From a virus: 47,272 nt of DNA. The notes beneath the pieces were generated by a model. It ran no database searches. It was not told where the DNA came from and saw only the letters and a list, made by a program, of their open reading frames with translations. Position numbers and translations under genes: made by a program. The DNA is taken from IMG/VR virus record IMGVR_UViG_3300047370_000207, positions 1 through 47,272 of that record. One strand, 5' to 3'. Shown in pieces: positions 1 to 10,241 of this stretch (position 1 is the stretch's first letter; each line of letters opens with the position of its first letter).

Positions 1-468
1 GTAAGTGTCATTGATGATGCAGATCGTAGCATTAACGGCAATCTTACGACAATTAAAATGAGAAAGGATTTCTATCCTAGTATCAATAACAAATTCTTTT
101 ACGAAGTGTGTTTCCAGAATGCATTTGATGACACATGTGATGAGGATACTATAGTTCAATCTACTGGATTTAAGGTTAGCGAATATCCTTTGTATACAGT
201 GTATCTGGAGGATCGTGCTGGTAAAATGGTCCTATATAGAATAGACTCTATAACTAGTGAAAAAATTGTTCTCAACGATTCTGTTGGAACAGTAGATTAC
301 AAGAAAGGTGAGGTTAAATTGTTCGACTTGACGATTATCAAAGGTAGTTTCTTTGACAATCGTATTGAAATTAGATCTGTCCCTTTGAGCAATGATATTA
401 GTGCCATCAGGGAAGTTTATCTTGACGTAGATATCCCTAAGAGTTTGTTCACGATTATCGCAGAGTAA
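1..468 (+). CDS. gp6: Baseplate wedge protein gp6, C-terminal part (5' end outside window)
   Basis: The reading frame is open from base 1 and runs to the TAA at 466-468, so this is the last 155 residues of a longer protein; the ATG at 58 is internal. In T4, gp6 is the core baseplate wedge protein that joins the inner and outer wedge and forms the ring holding the wedges together. The evidence is mainly position: it lies directly before a giant protein at the gp7 site and gp8, as in T4 and its cyanophage relatives. The C-terminal residues, ending REVYLDVDIPKSLFTIIAE, resemble the end of cyanophage gp6 as I recall it. The next gene begins 6 bases downstream. The N-terminal domains cannot be seen, so domain content is not checked. 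Confidence 0.72.
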   Translation, partial: VSVIDDADRSINGNLTTIKMRKDFYPSINNKFFYEVCFQNAFDDTCDEDTIVQSTGFKVSEYPLYTVYLEDRAGKMVLYRIDSITSEKIVLNDSVGTVDYKKGEVKLFDLTIIKGSFFDNRIEIRSVPLSNDISAIREVYLDVDIPKSLFTIIAE

Positions 469-474
469 GTTTAA

Positions 475-3400
475 ATGGTAGAGACCAGAAGAATATCTAC
501 TCTTATTGAATCTCAACTGCCTGAGTTCATTATCAATGAATATGAGAATTTCTCTAAAGTCATTGAGAAATACTATGAGCAGTTGGAGTTAAGAGGCAAT
601 CCTCTTGACGTGATTAGTAATATCACGAAATATCGTGATATTGATTTTTATGAAAAAAATCTACTTAAAGAGTCTACTAAAGTATCATCTTACGTTGATG
701 CAGTTGATACCACTATTCAGGTTGAAGATGCATCTTCCTTCCCTGAAACTGATGGTTATATCTCTATCGGCAGTGAGATCATTTTTTATAAGTCTAGAAC
801 CGACTATGAATTTAGAGAAGTATCCCGTGGTGTCAGCGGCAATCAAAGACTAGGAGATTTGTATAGCTCCAGTCAGTTTGTTACCACTCTGGCAGAAAAT
901 CATGACATCAATGACAATGTACAGAACATTAGTAATCTGTTCTTGTATGCATTTGTCAAAAACTTTGAAAATGATTACCTAGCATCCTTCCCAGAAAAGT
1001 ATCTAAAGGAAGATGTTGATAAGCGTACCCTAATCAAGAATATTACTGATTTCTATCAGGCAAAGGGTACTGATAGGTCTATTCAGTTTATTTTTAATAC
1101 ACTAGTTTCTAATGATAAACCCAAGGTTCTAAGACCTAAAGATAATACTCTAAAATCATCTTTTTCTGATTGGGTTACATCATATGCTCTTAAGGTAATT
1201 GTTTTAGAAGGAAATCCTGATGATTTAATCGGTGAGACAATTATTCAGAATCTAGATCCACTCAATGAATCTATTGAGTATGCATCTGCTATTGTAGACA
1301 ATGTATTCAGTGCTGGGTCAATTGATGGATTATCTTTGTATGAAATTACGATTGATACTGCTACACTTAATAACCAATTCAGTACTGCATCTAAAACACG
1401 CTTAACTGATGGTCTACCAACTAATAGTGATGTTGGTGATAGGATTAATGTATTCTCTACAGAAGGATTTTTACAGCAGGGCAGAATCTATATTAATGGA
1501 GAAGAGGTTCAATATTCCTCTAAAAATGTAGATCAGTTCGTAATTAGTCGTAGGGAAAGATCTGATGGGTATGCTGTAGATACTAACGTCTATAGTTACT
1601 CTACAATCACCTCTGGAGACGTTAGATTACTTTGTCTAGGAGTTCTATACAATCTGGAGCAAGAGACCTCTGCTCCGTATTCAGAACCAGGTGATAGGAT
1701 TCAAATCTCCGAACCAGGATTCACTGATATCGATCCAATTCTTATTGATACTAATGGTAATTTAAGATGGTTTGAAAATGATGGTTATGGATCATCTGGC
1801 GATATCAATGTTGGTAATGTTATTAGTAAGTTAAAAAATAACATTTCTGCTGTATATCGTGATGAAAACTATTATTATCTTGCTACAGGAGGATTGCCAA
1901 ATAGACCTATCTTGTATAGTGGTATTGGACAAACTCTAAGTGATCAAAAAATTCTTAGATTGATTCGTAAGAAACCACTTACGATTACCGAGTCTTATGA
2001 GACTTCACAACGTGATGTTGGTATTTTTGTTGATGGCACCATTGCGTTCAGTCACAAAGACTTTGATCAAATCAAATATGGTAAAATTACTAAATTTAAT
2101 ATTGAAAACAAAGGCAATGGTTATAATGATCCCCCTAACGTTCTTATTAATGGAGCACCAGGATTAGCAAGAACATTTTTGTCTGGCGAGACAATTGGTA
2201 CTATTGAACTAGAAACTGATAATATTTTTACTAGTGTTCCTGAAGTTACGATAACTTCTGGTAGAGGAGCAGAGGCAACAGCTGTTGTAACTTTCGGTAC
2301 TATCACAAGTATTAATGTTATTAATTCTGGAGAATACTATTCAACTCCTCCTAGGGTTGTAATTACAGATAAACTAGGTAAGGGTCGTTTTGCAGAATAT
2401 AAAGCAATTCTAGAAGATGGTAAAATTGTTTCCTTTGAAAGTGTAGATCAAGGTAAATTCTACAGCAAAGGAAATGTAATTGTTGAAATTATCCCAGTTG
2501 GTAGAGATGGTCTGGTAACATGTGATGTGTTCACTTGGACTAAAAACAGATATAATAAATTACAACCAGATCTAGACAATAATAATTCTTACGTATTTCC
2601 TCACTATAATCCAACTAGAGGATTTGGATATGGCGTTTGTGCATCTCCAACTCAATTAAGAACTGAGTTATCTGATGATGGAACTGGACATTCACCTATT
2701 CTAGGTTTTGCTTATGATGGTAATCCCATCTATGGTCCTTTTGGATTTGAAAATCCACTAGATTCTACTAGTACAGTAGGAAGGATTAGATCTGCATATA
2801 GAATTAAAGCAACTAGAACTAATGGACCATCGGTAGATGAATTTCCTATCGGAACATTTATCCAAGATTATGAATGGATAGCAAGTACATCTATCGGTAA
2901 GACTGAACTAGATGAGAATAATGGTAGATTCTGTGTAACTCCAGAATATCCTACTGGCACCTATGCATATTTTATTAGTGTTGATTCTGATGGCAACCCC
3001 GCCTTCCCATACATTTTAGGTAACAATTTTTATTCTTTACCTGTTGATTCTAACTATAATGCAGATTTAACTCAGGACGATCTACCGACAAAAGCAGAAA
3101 GATACAGAATTCCTGGTATGGACGGAAATGGTTCCCAATCCATGCTAACTATTGCTGAGACTTTATCAGGAAACGTTGAAACTTTAAGTATTTTAAATTC
3201 CACGGATCAGTTTAAAGTTGGTGGTAAATTTCAAGTTAGTGATGTAAGAACAGAGGGATCTGGTGCGTCTGCATTTGTTTCTTCTGTTGTAGGTAAAGAT
3301 ATTCTTTCTATGGATTGTAAGTCCTTAGAAACAACTAATACTAAGTCAGTTGCACTAGTACGATTAATTGCTCCAACATACCTATTTGAAAATGATATTG

Positions 3401-6400
3401 TTACACAAGAAGATTCTACATTTACTGGTAAGGTAATTTCTGACATATCTAATAGAAGTGAATTTGTCCTTGAAGAAGTATCAGGAACTTTTGTTGAAGG
3501 TAAGGAACTTAATTCTTCTAGTACAATTATTAGTATCTTAATTGATAGAAATGTATTTTTTACTGCAGAATCAACTCTTCTGTTAACTGATGGCGCAGAT
3601 TCAACCCTTGCTACTGGTAGAGTTTTAGAATCAGTATCTAATCAGAATTCTGTTAAGGTAGAAGTTTTATCAGGTGAGTTTGTTGTTCCTGATAGTGTAA
3701 CCACCGCACACTTTTTGCAGAGCACGACTCTAGGTGATAGTGTTGGTGGTGAAGTTGTAGTTTATTCAAATCTAAGTAAAGAAATTAAAGCTTTTGCAGT
3801 TAGAGATGATCTAGTTCTAGTCGAAACTGATGGAACTCACAATGTAGGAGTTAATAGTTATATCGATGTTGAAGTAGATCCAGATGTAAGTCAGACTACA
3901 ACTGAATATTATGTAAGGAAGCGTTTCTATCAAGAAATTAAACTCAAGACTCCTAGTTTTGGTAGTTTGATGATTGATACTGGTGTAGGTAGAGGAGATC
4001 TCTTAAATGGTGGTCTTTCTTATACTGCTGGAAATTATGTAGATGTAGAATTAATTTTCCTTGATCAAAGCAAGGTCAGAAATGGAATTGGTTCTCCTGG
4101 TGATAGTAAGAACGCAATCGCAACTATTAATGTTAGTGATTTTAATGGCACTGGGTATGGTAGTGTATCTGACTTTACTATTACTAATAAAGGAAGTGAT
4201 TATATTAAAGGTGATGTTCTAACAGTTGCAGATGCCGATCTCAATAGACTTTCAAATTCTGTTTCTTCACAGAGACTAGCAATTAATGTAGATCATATTG
4301 GTCTTGCACAACTTAATACTAAATTGAGTCTCGTTCAGGTCAATAAGCTGTCGGTGGATGATCTTCTTAAAATTGATAGTGAAATTGTCAAAATTGTTAG
4401 TATTGACTCTAGTAATAGAGAAGTAACAATTGAAAGGGGTATTGAAGGTAGTAATATTGTAGATCACTTTGATGGAACGCTTGTATCTCTATACAAAGGT
4501 GTCTATAGATTTGATGCGAATTCAAGACCTCTGGGAATTGGTCCTAACGATCCAACTATTATTTCATATGACTCTACAACACAGAACATTGTGTTGGCAT
4601 ATAATTATAGTTCCACTTCCCCTAGAGAAGTTACTCTAAGTAGCGTATTCCAAGATAATAGTTCTCCTAAGAAGTCTATTGCTTTAAGTTCTGTTATTCC
4701 TGGAGAAAATAGACTAGAATTTTCTAAAGATGTTAATTTTGCTACGTTTGGTGTTAATACTGATATTAGAATTCAAAAATACTACAATTATGTGTTTGAC
4801 ACTAGTCATGTTTCTATGCAAGGTGTCTTCCTAGATTTTTCTGCTAGCAGAACAGGAACTATCTTCACAGAAGAAAAAATAGTAAGTGGCATTCAACCTG
4901 GCAATGCTGGTTCGTTTGTTTCAATTACTCTTGGATTTGGTCCAAATATTGTAGGTCAAACTCAACAGAGATTCCCAGTAAACTTTGACACGTATTATTA
5001 CTTTATTAAATCAAATAGTGATGTTAATACTGATGGTGCAGCTCTACGAGTTATTGATGATCCAATTGCAGGTTCTAAGCAAATTTTGTTCTCTAGTCAA
5101 ACTAAATTTGCATATGCTTATACAGAGATTCCTGATTACAATGGCAAAGGAGATTTAAGGTATAACACTGATTCTCCATTTGCTATTGGTAAAATTAAAT
5201 ATGCAACTATCGACAATAAAGGTATAGATTACAAAAGATTGCCAGTAATTACTGGATGTAATGTTGATTCTGATAATCAACCAAACCTTAATGTTCAATG
5301 GGATTCTATTACAAAAACTATTCTTGGAGTTGAAATTTTACAAGGTGGTAAGAATTTCGTATCACCTAAAGCATATGTTAGTAGAGGTGATGGTACAGGA
5401 GCAGTATTTAATGTATTCCAAGATGCTGGTAGAATTGTTAGAATAGATGTTGTTAATGAAGGTAGTGGATATAATTACATTCCTGAAATTACTATTTACG
5501 AAGGTGGAGTAGAGGCATACTTTGGATCTGATAATATTGGATTACCTAAGAATGTGAGTATTGTTAAAAGTGGTGGTGGATATCATAATGATACTACTAT
5601 TCTACCTAAATTTACATCACACTATGCTCTTATTATTAGAGGACAATCTAAGTTTTTTAAAGGTGAAAGAGTTGAGCAGAGAGATGGTAATCGTTTAGTA
5701 TTCAGTGCAATTATTTCTGATAAGGGATGGAGACTTGGTACTAACATTTTAAGATTAGAAAAAATTACAGGTAATGTAGATTTTAATTTACCGCTAGTTT
5801 CGGTAATGCAAACATCCAGATCTGTTGAAGTAGTAGATGTTTTGTCAACTCAATTTAAACCTACCATTAAATCTTTCTCAGATAACATGGGTAGATTTAC
5901 ATCCGATAAGGGAAAAATTGGTGATAGAAATCAAAGACTTACTGATTCTTTCTTCTACCAAGATTATTCTTATGTAATTCAATCCAAGACTCCTATCAAT
6001 ACATGGAGAGACTTGATCAAGCAAACTACGCATCCAGCTGGTTTCTTGATGTTTGGTGAAGTTGTCATTGAAAGTGAACAAGAAAGTTCAATGCCAATTG
6101 AACAACCAAAGTCGGATAAAATTTCTTTTATCGAACTAGCACCTAAAAATGTTACAGTAGAAAGAAAATCCACTAGAGTTACTCAAAGTTCAATTAGAGT
6201 TAGAGATACCAATCTTCGTAGAGGTATTGGTAGTGTTTCTATTAATGAGTATGATACTGAAGGTATTCTATCTAAAGAATTAATTTTAGCACAAGATTTC
6301 TCTGGTCGCTATGCAACTCAGGAAGATTATATTGGACCTATCAAATCAATTACAAAAGTAGGTGATGGCACTTCTGAGATTGCTGTTGGGTTTGGTGGTG

Positions 6401-9400
6401 GAACTAACTTTACCACTATTGCTGGTGAATATAATCACTGGGTCAAGTTTAAAATGCTTGGCAACACCAATAATCAACCTGCTATCACTCCTTATGTTGA
6501 TGCTACTTCTCCTGCACAATCGTGGAGAGGATCATTACATAACTACTCTATTCTGTCAAATGATGAGTATGTAACCAGTGGAGGTGGCAATTTTGATCTG
6601 TCAAAGATCAATCTTATGACTATTGGTTTCATGCCTGAGTTTGGTGAGTTCTCAAGTAATCAAGGTACTTCAAATACTGAATTTGGTGCGATTATACAAT
6701 CAAACGAATCTGACTTTTCCGAGATTGCATCAGGATTTGAAGTTGGCGATACTATTACTTTTTATGAAAATGCTTCAACGTTTGTTAAAGTTGAAGTTGT
6801 ATCTGTAGATTCTCCAGCATACCACCCAACGCTAGGTGTCATTGGTGATGGTAATGTTCTTGGAAGAAGAACCTTCCAACTTTTAGACAAAGCAAATAAT
6901 TTAGCATACTCACCATATAATGAGCAAGAAACATTCATTACTCTAAATGGTGTTGCACAAGAACCAAAAAAAGCATACGAGATAAGTGGAAGTCAAATTA
7001 CATTTGCATCTGCTCCTTTAGGACCTCAGTATCCTATTACTGGGGAAAATTTTGATGATACTTACACCACAGATCCAACAAAGTTTGTATGTAAATCATT
7101 TAAATTTAAAAATGATACATTTAATGCTAAGTATCTTAAAAAAATTAAAGATATCTCTGGAAGTTTTGATGGCATTTCTACAGAGTTTGCATTAAGTTGG
7201 GATGACGATACTATTGTTAAAACTGACACCAAAGAAAATCTTCTGATTTTTGTTAATGGTGTTTTGCAGGCAGTAAATAGCGCATATACTATTAGAAGGA
7301 GTGATAATGATTCCCAAACAGATATTATTGTATTCATTGAACCACCAAGAAATTTCTATGATGTTATTGACTACACTCCAGAACAATTAGATCAAAAAGA
7401 ATATTTCTATGGATATGGTGTTGGTAGTTATGATAGACTTAGAATTGATGAGAGATTGATTCCTTATCGTGGTGAGGGACCATATCTTGTATTTGATGAA
7501 GAAACTGATACAGTCAAAAATATTAATGAAGCAGATTTTGCTTTAGTGTTTGTTGATGGTGTTCTACAAGCACCTGATACTTATAAGTTAAATGGTCCAA
7601 ATATTTCGTTTACAGAACAACTTATTAAGTATATTCCTAGTACTGGAGAATCTTTAGCAAGCAAAGTAGAAATTATTTCTTTGTTTGGTAGACAAGTTCC
7701 TAAAACTTTATCTGCATATGATTATGATAGAATTATTTTTAGAAATGAAGTTAGTATAGTTCTAACTAAAGTATTAGATGATCCTAATGGAAAAGATGAA
7801 TATATTGAGTGGCAGGAAAACTTTACTGCTTTTGATCCTTCTGTTACTAAGAATGTATTCACATTTGATGATAATGGTAACAGAGTATTCATCGGTAAAC
7901 TTAATAGTGTAAGATTTGATCTTCTAGAAGACGGAACAGCAAATGGTGTAGCAAAACCAGGAGTTGTTGCAGAACAACTAACTATCAAGATTCTCAATGC
8001 AGAAAACCTCAAGTTTACCGCAAATGATTATGACCCAAGAGTTAGCGATGATGATGAACTAAGAATTAAAGGAATCTTCATTACAGACCAACCTGATTTT
8101 ACTGATTTCGTAAGTTTCAACGCAGCATATCCTATCTTTAAAATTGAATGGGATTATACTAAAAATGCTGATGGTGACAGGGTTCTTGTTCAAGATATTC
8201 CCGATTGGTTGAAAGGATCTAAACTAGGTGATGATGCATACTTCAATCTTTATAATAATCTAGTTGACATTGCTCCTGGCGATGAAATTATGATTGATGG
8301 TGAGAAAGATTACAGAAAAGTTTTGTATATCCCGCCAGAAGTAAAAGGAAGAAACTTCAACAACGGACAGACTGCCAAGTTTGAGCACTATAGTCCTATT
8401 GAAGTTACTAACTATAATGATATAGTAAGAGGAGAGGGTCTTAGTGTTACTTGCACTATTGGTGATGGTGGTGCCGTCACTGGTGTTGGTTTTAGTGACC
8501 TTGAGTGGAATAGAAGAGATCTAAAACTCTTTTTTGATACAGGTATTCTACTACAACCAACAGCATATCAGTATTTTGTTCCACCTCAAGTTAAATTTAT
8601 TCCTGTCGATGGAAGAGGTGGTGGTGCAAGAGCAGAAGTTCTCACTATTGCAGGACAAGTTTTAGATGTTATTCTCATTGAGGGTGGCAGTGGATATACT
8701 CAACCACCTAAGGCAGTTGTAACACGAGGATATAACGTTCTACGTAAACCAAATAGAACTATTCAATCTAACTATAGACTTGAGATTGGAACACAAATTG
8801 GTTTACAACAGCAAACCACCATTGCTACAGAGATTATTATTTCTGGTCAGGGACAATCGACTGGTCTCTTCTCTCTCATCTCGTTTGGTATTGTTGGTTC
8901 AGTTACGCCAATTGATAACGATGAAATTGTTAACATCATTACACCTGAGGCAGAAGAAGTTGGCGATCAACTAAGTTTGCCTGAAGGCAACTCTATTATC
9001 TTTACTAAGAGGGATCCATTCACTGCAGTTGATCAGGTTGCATCTGAACTTATTATTAATGAGACTCTCATCACAGTTACACTTGATAACCCAATTGCAA
9101 GTATCACTAACATCAGTCCTGTTGGTGGTGTTGATGTTATTATTAATAATCTACAGAAGATTATTAATACACCAATTGCATACTTCCGTGAAGAATCTGC
9201 ATCTGCAACTGGTGCATTGTTGGATTCCCCACTATCTCCAATAGGTACTACTCTGTATGTTAATAACACGTCTCTATTTGCAGACGTTGGTAAACTACAA
9301 GTTGGTAGAGAGATTGTTGGATATGAAAGAAAACTACAAGATAGATTCCTTAATGTTACTAGAGGACTTGATAGAACTGTAGCAGTTGCTCATCCTGCAG

Positions 9401-10236
9401 GTCAATACATCAGAACTATCCCAGACTCTGTAAGGGTTATTGATGCTGGTCCTAGAAGTATTGTTGCTACTATCGTCAGTGTTGCACAGAGTAATGTATC
9501 CAACATTGAAGTTAAGAATCAAGTTCATTCTGTCAGTGATATTGTAGACGTTCAGGTAGATACTAACCTTAAGATGACTCTACAGAAGGAAATTCAATCT
9601 TCTGTAACTGAAGTATCTGCTGCAATTCAAAATTATGTAATCTCACTAACTGAATCTTCTGTATTGATGAGCAGTGAGAGTGTATCTGTTGCTGCATCTA
9701 CAATTCAATCTATTAATAGTGCTGAACTTCCTCAGCAGGTTCTTACTGATGTTATTGAATATGAGATTGCTCCATACCTAGCATACAATGATCAAGTTGT
9801 AACATTAGAACTGATTTCTACAGCGACTCCATCCGAGTCTTCTGTATTGATGAGTGATGAAAGTGTATCTGTTGTTGCATCTACGATTCAAACTATTAAC
9901 AATTCTGCTATTGTAACAGAAAAAGCACTAGATCTACACACTTCACAAGTTGAAACAACAATCTCTCAATCTCTACAAGTATTTGCAGCAATTCCTCCAG
10001 GCACTGATCCAGGTGGACTGAATTCACCAATTCCAGTTGCTTCTATTCTAAGTACCGAAACTGCTCTATATGCAGTTATTCACGGAACTGAAACTGAAGT
10101 TGCTATTCTTGGCAACCATCTACCAGTTCTTAATGGTAGAGATAAACCTGCAGATATTACGTTAAATAGAGAGATGGGAGTCTTAGACTTCTTTGAAGAA
10201 CTAGTTGTACTAGAAACCAGTGTCCTTCTCCGTTAA
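475..10236 (+). CDS. Giant modular baseplate/virion structural protein at the gp7 position, with YHYH-like domain
   Basis: A 3253-residue protein between gp6 and gp8, the place of T4 gp7 (about 1030 residues). I see no convincing gp7 similarity, so the role as wedge protein is positional. It is a chain of beta-rich modules. A module of the type 'IGSEIIFYKS...FREVSRG' occurs near residues 72-124 and recurs near 322-372, 1292-1342 and 2926-2980. 'GNGYNDPP' glycine-aromatic-proline modules occur near 546, 620, 1665 and 2740. A YHYH-like domain occupies about 705-860 (GHSPILGFAYDGNPIYGPFG, then NGRFCVTPEYPTGTYAYF). Three 'FVNGVLQ'-type modules lie near 2150-2385. A duplicated 22-residue segment (SSVLMSSESVSV / SSVLMSDESVSV) lies near the C-terminus. 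There is no signal peptide or membrane segment. Start ATG 475 follows the gp6 stop by 6 bases. It is probably a structural component of baseplate or fibres rather than an enzyme. Confidence 0.8.
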   Translation: MVETRRISTLIESQLPEFIINEYENFSKVIEKYYEQLELRGNPLDVISNITKYRDIDFYEKNLLKESTKVSSYVDAVDTTIQVEDASSFPETDGYISIGSEIIFYKSRTDYEFREVSRGVSGNQRLGDLYSSSQFVTTLAENHDINDNVQNISNLFLYAFVKNFENDYLASFPEKYLKEDVDKRTLIKNITDFYQAKGTDRSIQFIFNTLVSNDKPKVLRPKDNTLKSSFSDWVTSYALKVIVLEGNPDDLIGETIIQNLDPLNESIEYASAIVDNVFSAGSIDGLSLYEITIDTATLNNQFSTASKTRLTDGLPTNSDVGDRINVFSTEGFLQQGRIYINGEEVQYSSKNVDQFVISRRERSDGYAVDTNVYSYSTITSGDVRLLCLGVLYNLEQETSAPYSEPGDRIQISEPGFTDIDPILIDTNGNLRWFENDGYGSSGDINVGNVISKLKNNISAVYRDENYYYLATGGLPNRPILYSGIGQTLSDQKILRLIRKKPLTITESYETSQRDVGIFVDGTIAFSHKDFDQIKYGKITKFNIENKGNGYNDPPNVLINGAPGLARTFLSGETIGTIELETDNIFTSVPEVTITSGRGAEATAVVTFGTITSINVINSGEYYSTPPRVVITDKLGKGRFAEYKAILEDGKIVSFESVDQGKFYSKGNVIVEIIPVGRDGLVTCDVFTWTKNRYNKLQPDLDNNNSYVFPHYNPTRGFGYGVCASPTQLRTELSDDGTGHSPILGFAYDGNPIYGPFGFENPLDSTSTVGRIRSAYRIKATRTNGPSVDEFPIGTFIQDYEWIASTSIGKTELDENNGRFCVTPEYPTGTYAYFISVDSDGNPAFPYILGNNFYSLPVDSNYNADLTQDDLPTKAERYRIPGMDGNGSQSMLTIAETLSGNVETLSILNSTDQFKVGGKFQVSDVRTEGSGASAFVSSVVGKDILSMDCKSLETTNTKSVALVRLIAPTYLFENDIVTQEDSTFTGKVISDISNRSEFVLEEVSGTFVEGKELNSSSTIISILIDRNVFFTAESTLLLTDGADSTLATGRVLESVSNQNSVKVEVLSGEFVVPDSVTTAHFLQSTTLGDSVGGEVVVYSNLSKEIKAFAVRDDLVLVETDGTHNVGVNSYIDVEVDPDVSQTTTEYYVRKRFYQEIKLKTPSFGSLMIDTGVGRGDLLNGGLSYTAGNYVDVELIFLDQSKVRNGIGSPGDSKNAIATINVSDFNGTGYGSVSDFTITNKGSDYIKGDVLTVADADLNRLSNSVSSQRLAINVDHIGLAQLNTKLSLVQVNKLSVDDLLKIDSEIVKIVSIDSSNREVTIERGIEGSNIVDHFDGTLVSLYKGVYRFDANSRPLGIGPNDPTIISYDSTTQNIVLAYNYSSTSPREVTLSSVFQDNSSPKKSIALSSVIPGENRLEFSKDVNFATFGVNTDIRIQKYYNYVFDTSHVSMQGVFLDFSASRTGTIFTEEKIVSGIQPGNAGSFVSITLGFGPNIVGQTQQRFPVNFDTYYYFIKSNSDVNTDGAALRVIDDPIAGSKQILFSSQTKFAYAYTEIPDYNGKGDLRYNTDSPFAIGKIKYATIDNKGIDYKRLPVITGCNVDSDNQPNLNVQWDSITKTILGVEILQGGKNFVSPKAYVSRGDGTGAVFNVFQDAGRIVRIDVVNEGSGYNYIPEITIYEGGVEAYFGSDNIGLPKNVSIVKSGGGYHNDTTILPKFTSHYALIIRGQSKFFKGERVEQRDGNRLVFSAIISDKGWRLGTNILRLEKITGNVDFNLPLVSVMQTSRSVEVVDVLSTQFKPTIKSFSDNMGRFTSDKGKIGDRNQRLTDSFFYQDYSYVIQSKTPINTWRDLIKQTTHPAGFLMFGEVVIESEQESSMPIEQPKSDKISFIELAPKNVTVERKSTRVTQSSIRVRDTNLRRGIGSVSINEYDTEGILSKELILAQDFSGRYATQEDYIGPIKSITKVGDGTSEIAVGFGGGTNFTTIAGEYNHWVKFKMLGNTNNQPAITPYVDATSPAQSWRGSLHNYSILSNDEYVTSGGGNFDLSKINLMTIGFMPEFGEFSSNQGTSNTEFGAIIQSNESDFSEIASGFEVGDTITFYENASTFVKVEVVSVDSPAYHPTLGVIGDGNVLGRRTFQLLDKANNLAYSPYNEQETFITLNGVAQEPKKAYEISGSQITFASAPLGPQYPITGENFDDTYTTDPTKFVCKSFKFKNDTFNAKYLKKIKDISGSFDGISTEFALSWDDDTIVKTDTKENLLIFVNGVLQAVNSAYTIRRSDNDSQTDIIVFIEPPRNFYDVIDYTPEQLDQKEYFYGYGVGSYDRLRIDERLIPYRGEGPYLVFDEETDTVKNINEADFALVFVDGVLQAPDTYKLNGPNISFTEQLIKYIPSTGESLASKVEIISLFGRQVPKTLSAYDYDRIIFRNEVSIVLTKVLDDPNGKDEYIEWQENFTAFDPSVTKNVFTFDDNGNRVFIGKLNSVRFDLLEDGTANGVAKPGVVAEQLTIKILNAENLKFTANDYDPRVSDDDELRIKGIFITDQPDFTDFVSFNAAYPIFKIEWDYTKNADGDRVLVQDIPDWLKGSKLGDDAYFNLYNNLVDIAPGDEIMIDGEKDYRKVLYIPPEVKGRNFNNGQTAKFEHYSPIEVTNYNDIVRGEGLSVTCTIGDGGAVTGVGFSDLEWNRRDLKLFFDTGILLQPTAYQYFVPPQVKFIPVDGRGGGARAEVLTIAGQVLDVILIEGGSGYTQPPKAVVTRGYNVLRKPNRTIQSNYRLEIGTQIGLQQQTTIATEIIISGQGQSTGLFSLISFGIVGSVTPIDNDEIVNIITPEAEEVGDQLSLPEGNSIIFTKRDPFTAVDQVASELIINETLITVTLDNPIASITNISPVGGVDVIINNLQKIINTPIAYFREESASATGALLDSPLSPIGTTLYVNNTSLFADVGKLQVGREIVGYERKLQDRFLNVTRGLDRTVAVAHPAGQYIRTIPDSVRVIDAGPRSIVATIVSVAQSNVSNIEVKNQVHSVSDIVDVQVDTNLKMTLQKEIQSSVTEVSAAIQNYVISLTESSVLMSSESVSVAASTIQSINSAELPQQVLTDVIEYEIAPYLAYNDQVVTLELISTATPSESSVLMSDESVSVVASTIQTINNSAIVTEKALDLHTSQVETTISQSLQVFAAIPPGTDPGGLNSPIPVASILSTETALYAVIHGTETEVAILGNHLPVLNGRDKPADITLNREMGVLDFFEELVVLETSVLLR
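9652..9900 (+). repeat. Direct repeat of 66 bp encoding SSVLMSxESVSV segments
   Basis: Bases 9652-9717 and 9835-9900 are imperfect direct copies, in frame, separated by 117 bp. They encode the duplicated segment SSVLMS(S/D)ESVSV(A/V)ASTIQ(S/T)IN near the C-terminus of the 3253-residue virion protein. The copies differ mostly by single substitutions, which suggests internal duplication within the gene. Confidence 0.85.
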
Positions 10237-10241
10237 AATCA

